Of a stretch of 64,000 nucleotides of DNA, positions 52,416-59,962 are shown piece by piece; position 1 is the stretch's first letter; every line of letters starts with the position of its first letter. The stretch covers positions 186,001 to 250,000 of the forward strand of contig JBPOFA010000004.1 of assembly GCA_051251595.1 (NCBI GenBank), read 5' to 3'. Below the pieces are notes generated by a model. That model was not told where the DNA came from and searched no databases. It saw only the letters and a program-made list of their open reading frames with translations. Both the position numbers and the translations under genes were made by a program. Source of the stretch: NORP110 sp051251595. Lineage in GTDB: Bacteria > Pseudomonadota > Alphaproteobacteria > Rhodobacterales > Rhodobacteraceae.

Positions 52416-53417
52416 ATGGTCCTTGATGCAACCACATTGCCAGTGATTTTTGCGACCCTGATGGGGATCTCAATTCTGCTCTATGTGATCCTGGATGGGT
52501 TTGACCTTGGGGTCGGGCTGTTGTTTCCCTTCTCAGAGCCGGAAGAGAGGGATCGCATGATCGCCTCTATCGGCCCGTTTTGGGACGCCAATGAGACCTG
52601 GCTGGTGCTGGCCATCGGTTTGCTTCTGGTCGCGTTCCCGGCCGCCCATGGGGCCATTCTAACGGCGCTTTATCTGCCTGTGGCGATCATGCTGATCGGT
52701 CTTATCCTGCGCGGCGTCGCGTTTGAGTTTCGTGCCAAAGCCCCGCTGGCCCAAAAGAAGATCTGGGATGGCGCGTTTTTCATTGGCAGCCTGATGACGG
52801 CGCTGTCACAGGGGTTCATGCTGGGCATGTATGTCATGGGATTGGGGTGGAGCCTTGGGAACGTTGCCTTTGCCCTTCTGACAGCCGGGGCGCTGGCCGT
52901 GGCCTATAGCTTTATCGGCGCGGCCTGGCTTATCCTGAAAACCGACGGTGCTTTGCAGATCAAGGCGGTATCCTGGGCAAAGGGCGGCATCTGGGGGCTG
53001 GTCCTGGGCATGGGGTCTGTCTCTGTCGCGACACCTCTGGTCAGCGCGCGGATCTTTGAACGCTGGTTTGATTTTCCACAGCTGTTGGTTCTGGCCCCTC
53101 TGCCGCTAAGCGCTTTGGGATTGATCGTCATTTTGTGGATCACGCTGCGCCACCTTCCCACAGAAAACGACCGTTTTGCATGGGTCCCGTTTGTGTGTGC
53201 GGTTGCGTTGATGGCCCTTGGCTTTGCAGGGATGGCCTACAGCTTTTACCCCTATGTCGTGCCGGAAAAGCTGACGATCTATCAGGCGGCCTCTGCCCCT
53301 GAAAGCTTGCGTATTATCTTGTGGGGTACGCTTGTCGTGCTGCCCACGATCCTGGGCTACACGGCGCTGTCCTACACAATCTTCCGGGGCAAGGCGACCA
53401 AGCTCAGCTACGACTGA
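52416..53417 (+). CDS. cydB: Cytochrome bd-type ubiquinol oxidase subunit II (CioB-like)
   Basis: A 333-residue membrane protein with eight helices. The typical start region is LYVILDGFDLGVGLLFPF, followed by FWDANETWLVLAIGLLLVAFP, both diagnostic of subunit II. It is coupled to subunit I. No CydX-like small subunit and no cydDC heme/thiol exporter genes are adjacent; the next gene is on the other strand with a 19-base gap. The oxidase probably works under low oxygen or when the main oxidases are blocked. Confidence 0.94.
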   Translation: MVLDATTLPVIFATLMGISILLYVILDGFDLGVGLLFPFSEPEERDRMIASIGPFWDANETWLVLAIGLLLVAFPAAHGAILTALYLPVAIMLIGLILRGVAFEFRAKAPLAQKKIWDGAFFIGSLMTALSQGFMLGMYVMGLGWSLGNVAFALLTAGALAVAYSFIGAAWLILKTDGALQIKAVSWAKGGIWGLVLGMGSVSVATPLVSARIFERWFDFPQLLVLAPLPLSALGLIVILWITLRHLPTENDRFAWVPFVCAVALMALGFAGMAYSFYPYVVPEKLTIYQAASAPESLRIILWGTLVVLPTILGYTALSYTIFRGKATKLSYD

Positions 53418-53436
53418 GCCTGGCCGTGTCTGGCGG

Positions 53437-54345
53437 CTAAAGCGCCAATTTATTGTCGGCGATGAAGCGTTCCAACCGGGTAGATTGGCTGTCCGTTAGG
53501 GGCCAGGCCGAAGGCGGGCGCGTTGCACCGCAATCATGTCCGATCATCTGCAAGGCCGCCTTGACGCCCGTGACATTCGTGCCGTTCAATTCTTCGGCCC
53601 GGATGTCTTCAAAGATCTTCATTTTCGCGATGAGCCCGTTCGCTTTGGGGTAATCCCCGGCCTCTAGCGCGGCGTGAATGGCCACGGATTGCTCCGGCCA
53701 GATGTTGATCAGCCCGGATGTAAATCCGCGCGCGCCAACAGCGTAAAACGCGGGCGCCCAGGTTTCGGCCAAGCCACCAACCCAGACAACATCGTCTCCG
53801 CAGGCGGCAATGCATTTGGCCAGGGTCATAGGGTTCGGCGTGGCCCATTTCACACCCTTGATCGACGGCATCGCGCAAAGCTGTTGTATCGTGTCCAGAC
53901 CGATCGCGTCATTGCGCAGGTACAGCACCATCGGCATCCCATCCGCTGCATCCTCAACAGCGCGCACATAATCGACAAAGCCACGTGGGGCGGAAAAAGG
54001 GTCTGGCGGCTGGTGGATCATCAAGGCATCTGCGCCCGCCGCCTTAGAGGCCTTGGCCAAAGCGCAGGCATCCCCGACACTGCGCCCAACCCCGGCCACA
54101 AGCGGTACACGTCCGTCGATATGCTCGGCGGCGCTGTTCACCATCACCTCTGCCTCGGCCTGGGTCAGACCATAATATTCGCCTGTATTTCCGTTCGCGA
54201 CCAGAATGTGAACGCCTGCTGTGATCGACCGCTCTACGATAAGGCCTTGCTGCTTGGGGTCGACAACATTGTCCGTGGTGAACGGAGTCACAAGGATGCC
54301 GGAAATTCCGGTCAGAGCGGTGGTTAGGTCATGGGCGCTTGTCAT
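53437..54345 (-). CDS. Dihydrodipicolinate synthase / N-acetylneuraminate lyase family protein
   Basis: A 302-residue DapA-type class I aldolase-fold protein. The NGNTGEYYGLT segment matches the GTTGE pyruvate-binding region, VLYLRNDAIGLD carries the position of the usual catalytic tyrosine, and GVKWATPN carries the Schiff-base lysine. The start is ATG at 54345; an in-frame GTG at 54357 is possible. It is divergent from an AraC regulator and far from lysine genes, so a catabolic dehydratase or aldolase for a keto acid sugar derivative is more likely than lysine synthesis. The specific reaction is unknown. Confidence 0.85.
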   Translation of the reverse strand: MTSAHDLTTALTGISGILVTPFTTDNVVDPKQQGLIVERSITAGVHILVANGNTGEYYGLTQAEAEVMVNSAAEHIDGRVPLVAGVGRSVGDACALAKASKAAGADALMIHQPPDPFSAPRGFVDYVRAVEDAADGMPMVLYLRNDAIGLDTIQQLCAMPSIKGVKWATPNPMTLAKCIAACGDDVVWVGGLAETWAPAFYAVGARGFTSGLINIWPEQSVAIHAALEAGDYPKANGLIAKMKIFEDIRAEELNGTNVTGVKAALQMIGHDCGATRPPSAWPLTDSQSTRLERFIADNKLAL

Positions 54346-54665
54346 GCTGTGGGTCACTCTCAGCTTGTTGAATTCTGATCTATTAAAGGGTTGTGCCTAA
54401 CAGATCACTGGGCGGGTGTCATCCCAATCCGCGCCGGGGTCGCGGGTGTCCGGTTCGCCCGATCCGCATGGCGCGCTTAGGGTTCAAGAATCCGTGATGG
54501 GGCTCTTGAATACGGGGCAAATGGTGCACAGTTAGCATCTAAGCCCGGAACACAGTGACCGGGTGACTTTTGGTGGATGACATCCGGAAGAAACCGGGCG
54601 CGGCGGCGAGGCTGTGGCTGAGCAAACCCAAATCACCAAAGTCTTTCGAAGCAAAAGGGACCGAC
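54346..54665. other. Divergent intergenic region, aldolase / AraC genes
   Basis: A 320-base gap without a recognised gene. TTCAAGA at 54483-54489 is inverted as TCTTGAA at 54504-54510, spaced by 14 bases, a possible AraC or aldolase-promoter site. No other structure was found. A reading frame from 54570 could extend the AraC protein but has no homology. Confidence 0.4.
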
Positions 54666-55559
54666 ATGCCGGACTTTCTAAACGTCGAGCAGATATTGCC
54701 AAAATTTGGCAGCAAAGATTTGCCGGATGATCCACAAAAGCACTGGCTGGATCTTGGATATTATGAGCTTGAGGCCGGCGGTTTGGCCGAAACCGTCGCA
54801 GAAGATCTGGAGCTTTATCTTTTCCTGGGCGACAAGCCAGTTGATTGCGTGTTGGAACTGGATGGAGTTCGACATGAACTGACAATGGTCCCGGATCAGT
54901 TCATGGTTATTACGCCAAAAAGCCGCGTCAAGGGCAGCTGGTCTGAATCCTTCCCAAGCCTACGGATCACGATCAAACAAGATGCCGGGCGCAGGTTCAT
55001 TGAAGATCAGGTTGGGATTCCCCTGATTGGTGGAAGTCTGAGCGAGTCCGTCACGTTTACATGCCCTGAGCTGGCAAAAATCGCTAAATCAATGTGCGAC
55101 AGCCTGGTTTCCATCGAACTGGCCTCTGACGTCATTTTTGACGGGCTGGCACGGGTATTCCTTGCGGTTCTCATTCGGAATTTCGCAAAAAGAACAGATG
55201 CTGTGGCCGTCTCTGGTAAACAGATCGGTCCGGCAGAATATCGCAAGCTCTTGGACTATGTGCGTGAAAACCTAAGCGACAAAATTCTGGTAGAGGATCT
55301 TGCCGGGCTTCTAGCGATGAGCCCGTCGCATTTCAGCCGCGCGTTCAAAGCTTCGACCCGCCGCAGCCCGATGGAATTCGTCACACGTGTCCGGGTCAAC
55401 CGGGCCCATGACATGTTGCTGAACACCAAAACCCCCTTGTCCAGCATTGCCTATCAATGTGGGTTTTCCGACCAGGCGCATTTCACCAAGACGTTCAAGG
55501 CTCAGGCCAAGATGTTGCCATCGGATGTGCGCAAAACAAGGGTCCCGGCCGCGGCCTGA
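54666..55559 (+). CDS. AraC-family transcriptional regulator
   Basis: A 297-residue regulator. The C-terminal third (about 195-297) is the double helix-turn-helix HTH_18 domain (ILVEDLAGLLAMSPSHFSRAF and SSIAYQCGFSDQAHFTKTF). The N-terminal 190 residues form a ligand domain without clear family. I chose the ATG at 54666, which has AAGGGA seven bases upstream; an in-frame GTG at 54570 adds 32 residues of low complexity and is not supported. Its divergent neighbour, the DapA-family gene, is the probable target. Confidence 0.9.
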   Translation: MPDFLNVEQILPKFGSKDLPDDPQKHWLDLGYYELEAGGLAETVAEDLELYLFLGDKPVDCVLELDGVRHELTMVPDQFMVITPKSRVKGSWSESFPSLRITIKQDAGRRFIEDQVGIPLIGGSLSESVTFTCPELAKIAKSMCDSLVSIELASDVIFDGLARVFLAVLIRNFAKRTDAVAVSGKQIGPAEYRKLLDYVRENLSDKILVEDLAGLLAMSPSHFSRAFKASTRRSPMEFVTRVRVNRAHDMLLNTKTPLSSIAYQCGFSDQAHFTKTFKAQAKMLPSDVRKTRVPAAA

Positions 55560-55580
55560 CGCTTTGGGAGTGTCGGGCTG

Positions 55581-56423
55581 CTAACGCCGCACCAGATCGT
55601 TGCAAATCTGTTTTAAGACGGGGGAAACCGCATTGGATTGCATCCCCGATTTAAGACGACGGTCGTACAATGTGCGGACCAGCAGTTTATCCAGCGGGGT
55701 CAGCTTTAGATATTGTTCGTCGTCATTAAACACCGTGGCAGTGTTCGATTTGAAATCGTTTGGAAGCCCAAGGCCTTGCGATATCTCTTCTTGAATACAA
55801 GCCTCGCGTTTTTCGGCGGGCAACCCGGCTGGAATGATCGCAACGGCGCTTCTATATCCCATGGTCTTGTCTTCAAAGGGCACCCCAACAACCATGCAGC
55901 GAAAATGTCTTGGGCGGTTTGTGATCCGAGAGACTGACCTGCTGCTAATTCCGGGCACTGTCTGTTTCAGGTAGGGTCCCATGCGGGCAAGGCTGTGCGC
56001 ATCTGCGACGACGACGAAAAAGTTTCCAGGTTGGTTGGTGACGGAAATCGGCATGCCAGACAGGCGCGAAAGCTCTCGGGTCAGTTTCTTGACCGAAGCG
56101 GTGGTCTCATGCCGGTCTTTATGATCAACACTCGCCCCAAAGATCACATTCATTTTGATCGGGCGTTCCCACCGCAGCAGGCGCACGTTGGAATTGCGGC
56201 CATATTCATGCTTTAGCGCAATTTCCATAAAGTTCTGTTCCAGCTCGCTGGCATTGGGCTGATAGCTAGGCTTGCGGGTAGATGCGAAGACCAACGATGC
56301 GCTTAGCGTGAAAACCAACATGGCCAGGGCCAGCAGGGCCAGCGCCTTTTGAGCACCATCGCCGTCTGATCTGGTCTTGGCCAGAGACAAGCTTTGTTTG
56401 GTTTTTTCCTCACGCAGTCGCAT
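55581..56423 (-). CDS. DUF2927 domain-containing protein
   Basis: A 280-residue protein with one hydrophobic segment near residues 28-48 (LALLALAMLVFTLSASLVFA), either a signal peptide after a charged cytoplasmic tail or a membrane anchor. The DUF2927 region follows (about 90-265). The motif EACIQEEISQGLGLPND resembles the EExxQ-type metalloprotease-like site seen in this family, but catalytic activity has not been shown to my knowledge. It is divergent from the first of the repeat-protein genes and shares no other context. Function unknown. Confidence 0.8.
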   Translation of the reverse strand: MRLREEKTKQSLSLAKTRSDGDGAQKALALLALAMLVFTLSASLVFASTRKPSYQPNASELEQNFMEIALKHEYGRNSNVRLLRWERPIKMNVIFGASVDHKDRHETTASVKKLTRELSRLSGMPISVTNQPGNFFVVVADAHSLARMGPYLKQTVPGISSRSVSRITNRPRHFRCMVVGVPFEDKTMGYRSAVAIIPAGLPAEKREACIQEEISQGLGLPNDFKSNTATVFNDDEQYLKLTPLDKLLVRTLYDRRLKSGMQSNAVSPVLKQICNDLVRR

Positions 56424-56555
56424 TAAACCGAATCCTACAAAACCATGGCAGGGATTTACAAGTCAGCACGCGGCAAATCCCCCAAGTTCCAATCATCAGA
56501 GGCGAAACACATAGCCTCAACGTTAAACGCACACACTCTGTAAGGAACTCTAACG

Positions 56556-57092
56556 ATGAAAAATCTAATAGCAACTACCGTGATCGCCGCCACCTTGGCC
56601 GCCCCTGCATTTGCCGGTTCAGGCAAAGACCAACTTGCCGCTTTGGCAGGCGTAAGCGCGGAAAATTACTCAATTTCTGAACTTGTTCGCTTGGATGCGG
56701 CCCAAAAAGACGGTGACGCAACGACAAGCAGTTTCATCAAGGCCAAAGCAAACGGAAACGTCATTTCAACGCAAAATTCCGTGAGCGCGGGTCAAGCACA
56801 ACTTGCAGCCTCTGTCGGGGTTGAGCCGGGCAGTTTGACCCAGGCAGAAATGATTCGTCTGGATCAAGCGCTCAGAGAAGGCGATGCAACGAAGGCCAAC
56901 TACATTATTGATCAAGCCAATGGCGATTCAATCTCGTCGCAAAGCGGGATCAGTGCAGGCGACGCACAGCTCGCCGCGTTGGTTGGGGTTGAACCGGGCA
57001 GCCTGACACGTGCACAAATGATCCGTCTTGATCAGGCCCAAAAAGAGGGCGATGCAAGCACGGCGAATTTCATCCTGTCGCAGGCGCGCTGA
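56556..57092 (+). CDS. Small secreted 56-residue-repeat protein, paralogue 1
   Basis: A 178-residue exported protein with a signal peptide at 1-20 (cleavage after AAPAFA). The mature part is two and two-thirds tandem units of 56 residues, each starting QLAAxxGV and containing a D/EGDxxTxxxI segment and SxQSxxSAG. It has no cysteine. It shares the plan and total length of the two identical copies downstream but differs in sequence throughout. The leader also resembles theirs (AATCATCAGAG, then CACACACTC and TAAGGAAC before the start). I know no function for this group; small repeat proteins of this kind occur in Rhodobacterales. Confidence 0.85.
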   Translation: MKNLIATTVIAATLAAPAFAGSGKDQLAALAGVSAENYSISELVRLDAAQKDGDATTSSFIKAKANGNVISTQNSVSAGQAQLAASVGVEPGSLTQAEMIRLDQALREGDATKANYIIDQANGDSISSQSGISAGDAQLAALVGVEPGSLTRAQMIRLDQAQKEGDASTANFILSQAR

Positions 57093-57120
57093 TCTGCCCA
57101 TCACGCTGTCATCCGCGTAA

Positions 57121-57164
57121 ATCGACTGGTCCCGGAACAACACCAGGGCCGGTCGATGTCGTTT
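57121..57164 (+). terminator. Hairpin terminator after paralogue 1
   Basis: ATCGACTGGTCC at 57121-57132 pairs with GGGCCGGTCGAT at 57146-57157 (two G-U pairs), followed by GTCGTTT. It resembles in sequence the terminators of the two following copies. Confidence 0.6.
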
Positions 57165-57241
57165 CGGCAGGCCGTGAAACTCGCAAACCGACGCGCCAGG
57201 CGCGCGCCATGAAAACAGCCGTTTCAGGCGTCAAGAAAAGA

Positions 57242-57459
57242 CACGTGAACGTGATGTTTCAGTCGGTAAAACTTTCGTAACCATCAGAAAAGACTAAATA
57301 AATCGAATTTTCCTGCTTTTGGCAGGATCGTACAAAACCGAAGCATAGATATACAAGTTATGCCGGGAAATAGGGCCTAAATCCTAATCATCAGAGACGG
57401 GAAACACTGTCTCAGGATCACAACGCAAACACACACACTCTTTTCTAAGGAACACGAAA
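57242..57459 (+). promoter_or_regulatory. Leader region of repeat-protein gene copy A
   Basis: A non-coding stretch with CACGTGAACGTG (57242-57253, five-base arms), a small hairpin TCCTGC/GCAGGA (57311-57327), another GAGAC/GTCTC (57394-57413), and TAAGGAAC before the start. Part of it (from AATCATCAGAG) is conserved before paralogue 1. The promoter position is not clear. Confidence 0.5.
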
Positions 57460-57996
57460 ATGAAAAAACTTATCGCAACAACCGCTCTTATCGCAACTGT
57501 CGCTGCACCTGCTTTTGCTGGCGCTGGCAAGGACCAACTGGCCGCTCTGGCTGGCGTGAATGGTGACAACTACACGATCGCTGAATTGGTTCGTCTTGAC
57601 GCGGCTCAGGCCGGCAACGACTACGGCACTGTCAACCTGATCACTGCAAATGCAAATGGCGACACGCTGTCCACACAAAGCGGTGTCAGCAATGGCGAAG
57701 CACAATTGGCCGCTCTGGCCGGTGTTGAGCCTGGCGTCTACTCTGTCTCTCAGCTGGTTCGTTTGAGCCAGGCGCAAACAGACAACGACTACGGCACGAT
57801 CCGTCTGATCGAGTCACAGGAAAATGGTGAAACATTCTCTACTCAAAGCGGCGTAAGCGCGGGCGATGCCCAACTTGCAGCTTTGGTTGGCGTGACACCC
57901 GGCTCTTTGACAACTGCTCAGATGATCCGTCTGGACAACGCGTTGAGCGATGGCGACGACACAACTGCGAACTACATCCTGTCCCAAGCCCGCTAA
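57460..57996 (+). CDS. Small secreted 56-residue-repeat protein, copy A
   Basis: A 178-residue exported protein: signal peptide 1-20 (AAPAFA), then two full 56-residue units (26-81 and 82-137) and a 41-residue partial unit (138-178). Each unit has the order QLAALxGVxxG, Y/L-T/S-x-x-Q/E-L/M-x-RL, a DYGT or DDTT segment, then NGxxxSTQSGVSxGxA as a linker. No cysteine, no known domain, no membrane segment. The protein is identical to that at 58447. The gene ends with two strong hairpins. It is probably abundant and periplasmic or extracellular, but function is unknown. Confidence 0.87.
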   Translation: MKKLIATTALIATVAAPAFAGAGKDQLAALAGVNGDNYTIAELVRLDAAQAGNDYGTVNLITANANGDTLSTQSGVSNGEAQLAALAGVEPGVYSVSQLVRLSQAQTDNDYGTIRLIESQENGETFSTQSGVSAGDAQLAALVGVTPGSLTTAQMIRLDNALSDGDDTTANYILSQAR

Positions 57997-58012
57997 TCCG
58001 GGAAACGTAACA

Positions 58013-58048
58013 GGCAAAGCCGCGCGCCCCCCTCATTGCGGCTTTGCC
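58013..58048 (+). terminator. Perfect hairpin after repeat-protein copy A
   Basis: GGCAAAGCCGC at 58013-58023 pairs perfectly with GCGGCTTTGCC at 58038-58048 over a 14-base loop, 16 bases after the stop. No T-run; it may protect the mRNA 3' end ahead of the terminator below. Confidence 0.6.
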
Positions 58049-58106
58049 CAGCAACCACCTTTATGCAGCTTTCGATCCCCAAATCGATCCCGGGTGCGTT
58101 GCGATC

Positions 58107-58146
58107 GGCCGGTCCTAGCCTAAGTGCTGGGGCCGGCCAATTTTTT
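58107..58146 (+). terminator. Rho-independent terminator, repeat-protein copy A
   Basis: GGCCGGTCCTAG at 58107-58118 pairs with CTGGGGCCGGCC at 58127-58138 (two G-U pairs), followed by AATTTTTT. A strong canonical terminator. Confidence 0.9.
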
Positions 58147-58155
58147 GCCGGGGGG

Positions 58156-58198
58156 CGGCCCAAGACGCACGTGCAAGTATGAAAAATGTTGGTCGCAA
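58156..58198. other. 43-base unique spacer between the 944-bp repeats
   Basis: The only sequence between the two copies, beginning CGGCCCAAGACG and ending TTGGTCGCAA. It has no gene and no inverted terminal repeat, so it gives no sign of a mobile element at the junction. Confidence 0.8.
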
Positions 58199-58446
58199 AA
58201 AACAGCCGTTTCAGGCGTCAAGAAAAGACACGTGAACGTGATGTTTCAGTCGGTAAAACTTTCGTAACCATCAGAAAAGACTAAATAAATCGAATTTTCC
58301 TGCTTTTGGCAGGATCGTACAAAACCGAAGCATAGATATACAAGTTATGCCGGGAAATAGGGCCTAAATCCTAATCATCAGAGACGGGAAACACTGTCTC
58401 AGGATCACAACGCAAACACACACACTCTTTTCTAAGGAACACGAAA

Positions 58447-58983
58447 ATGAAAAAACTTATCGCAACAACCGCTCTTATCGCAACTGTCGCTGCACCTGCT
58501 TTTGCTGGCGCTGGCAAGGACCAACTGGCCGCTCTGGCTGGCGTGAATGGTGACAACTACACGATCGCTGAATTGGTTCGTCTTGACGCGGCTCAGGCCG
58601 GCAACGACTACGGCACTGTCAACCTGATCACTGCAAATGCAAATGGCGACACGCTGTCCACACAAAGCGGTGTCAGCAATGGCGAAGCACAATTGGCCGC
58701 TCTGGCCGGTGTTGAGCCTGGCGTCTACTCTGTCTCTCAGCTGGTTCGTTTGAGCCAGGCGCAAACAGACAACGACTACGGCACGATCCGTCTGATCGAG
58801 TCACAGGAAAATGGTGAAACATTCTCTACTCAAAGCGGCGTAAGCGCGGGCGATGCCCAACTTGCAGCTTTGGTTGGCGTGACACCCGGCTCTTTGACAA
58901 CTGCTCAGATGATCCGTCTGGACAACGCGTTGAGCGATGGCGACGACACAACTGCGAACTACATCCTGTCCCAAGCCCGCTAA
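58447..58983 (+). CDS. Small secreted 56-residue-repeat protein, copy B
   Basis: A 178-residue protein identical in sequence to the one at 57460, with the same signal peptide and repeat units. Because the leader and 3' region are also duplicated, both genes should be expressed equally and the protein dose doubled. If the duplication is real it would be unstable through recombination between the 944-bp copies, so copy number may vary between strains. If it is an assembly artefact only one gene exists. Confidence 0.87.
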   Translation: MKKLIATTALIATVAAPAFAGAGKDQLAALAGVNGDNYTIAELVRLDAAQAGNDYGTVNLITANANGDTLSTQSGVSNGEAQLAALAGVEPGVYSVSQLVRLSQAQTDNDYGTIRLIESQENGETFSTQSGVSAGDAQLAALVGVTPGSLTTAQMIRLDNALSDGDDTTANYILSQAR

Positions 58984-58999
58984 TCCGGGAAACGTAACA

Positions 59000-59035
59000 G
59001 GCAAAGCCGCGCGCCCCCCTCATTGCGGCTTTGCC
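59000..59035 (+). terminator. Perfect hairpin after repeat-protein copy B
   Basis: Same 11-bp stem as at 58013-58048, displaced by 987 bases. Confidence 0.6.
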
Positions 59036-59093
59036 CAGCAACCACCTTTATGCAGCTTTCGATCCCCAAATCGATCCCGGGTGCGTTGCGATC

Positions 59094-59133
59094 GGCCGGT
59101 CCTAGCCTAAGTGCTGGGGCCGGCCAATTTTTT
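59094..59133 (+). terminator. Rho-independent terminator, repeat-protein copy B
   Basis: Same stem and T-run as at 58107-58146, displaced by 987 bases. The 225 bases after it up to the lipoprotein gene hold no recognised gene. Confidence 0.9.
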
Positions 59134-59358
59134 GCCGGGGGGTAAAGTTTCCTGTGCGGATCCAGGGATCGGCTTTGGACGACACATCTGCCGCAAACCT
59201 TAGGCGGGGTTGCGGATGTGACAGGCCAACTGGCGCGGGGTAACCGAGTTTTCAAACGATTTGTAAGGTGACGTCACAGGGTGGGGCTGCAAACCCGGCT
59301 TTTGTGATTGTGAACAGGGAAAGCTGACGCACAGCGGAACCGCGCGGGTCTTGCGCGC

Positions 59359-59484
59359 TTATTTCGCCGGTTGAGCAGGGCTGTCCAGGGTCACGGGATC
59401 TTCCTGCATCTGTGCCTCTTGCGGGTCAACAGAACAGGCGGCAAGAATGATGACCGCGGCCGCAAAGGAAAACATAAACTTCAT
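59359..59484 (-). CDS. 41-residue lipoprotein
   Basis: A very small gene: MKFMFSFAAAVIILAAC, then a short hydrophilic tail ending PAQPAK. The lipobox LAAC gives a mature lipid-anchored peptide of about 25 residues with Ser after the cysteine. The reading frame continues upstream to about 59700, but that part overlaps the GNAT gene and looks non-coding. It resembles the many tiny alphaproteobacterial lipoproteins of unknown function. The weak ribosome-binding site (GAAGAGA) lowers confidence. Confidence 0.65.
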   Translation of the reverse strand: MKFMFSFAAAVIILAACSVDPQEAQMQEDPVTLDSPAQPAK

Positions 59485-59665
59485 ATCGGGTCTCTTCGCT
59501 CTTTGTGTTGGCGGATGGGCCAGCCGCTTGGGGCGGCGGACAACCGGCGTTACAAGGCAATTAAAAGCGGGGGAAATCGACGGCGCTTTGACGTGATTGT
59601 GTCCATATTGAGAACAATGACGGAGATCTGGCAGGATTACCCCGTCAACTGCGGTGCAAAAAAGG

Positions 59666-59944
59666 TTAAACCACGTCGCGCGTTTCGGGGAATTTGGCAA
59701 ACCGAGATTTGACGAAGGGGCAAAGCGGAACGATTTTCACGCCGTCCCGGCGTGCGTCCTCCACCATGCGAAAGAACAAAGCTTGGCCGACCCCTTGGCC
59801 GGCCAGCTCTTGGGGAACTTCTGTGTGGTCCGCGATGATCATATGCGGATTGACGATGGAAAAGGTCAGTTCGGCAACAGCACCACTGCTATGTTGCGTG
59901 AAATACCGGCCCTTCGTATCGTTTTTTTCAAGCTCAATGATCAT
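59666..59944 (-). CDS. GNAT-family N-acetyltransferase, short YjdJ-like type
   Basis: A 92-residue protein of the compact GNAT subgroup. The acetyl-CoA loop is visible as QELAGQGVGQAL, preceded by the strand MIIADHTEVP and followed by VPLCPFVKSRFAKFPE, which matches this small family. It lies 18 bases after the FAD oxidoreductase gene and is probably the last member of that operon. The acceptor is unknown. Confidence 0.87.
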   Translation of the reverse strand: MIIELEKNDTKGRYFTQHSSGAVAELTFSIVNPHMIIADHTEVPQELAGQGVGQALFFRMVEDARRDGVKIVPLCPFVKSRFAKFPETRDVV

Positions 59945-59962
59945 CGCAAGACCTTTGTCGCA

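Larger units (their letters stand above)
57212..58155 (+). repeat. 944-bp direct repeat, copy A
   Basis: Begins AAAACAGCCG and ends in the run of six G after TTTTTTGCC. It matches 58199-59142 at a constant offset of 987 bases with no difference that I could see, covering a promoter and leader, one whole repeat-protein gene and its two hairpins. Outside these limits the flanks diverge at once (G versus A before, C versus T after). Identity of a long non-coding leader points to a very recent duplication. Confidence 0.93.
58199..59142 (+). repeat. 944-bp direct repeat, copy B
   Basis: Second copy of the block at 57212-58155, displaced by 987 bases, with the same leader, gene and hairpins. Ends in six G, then TAAAG. 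Confidence 0.93.

Noticed and set aside
57212..59142. Insertion sequence or CRISPR array as explanation of the repeats
   Set aside because: No transposase, no terminal inverted repeats, no target-site duplication seen, and only two copies of a gene-sized unit; a simple tandem duplication explains it.
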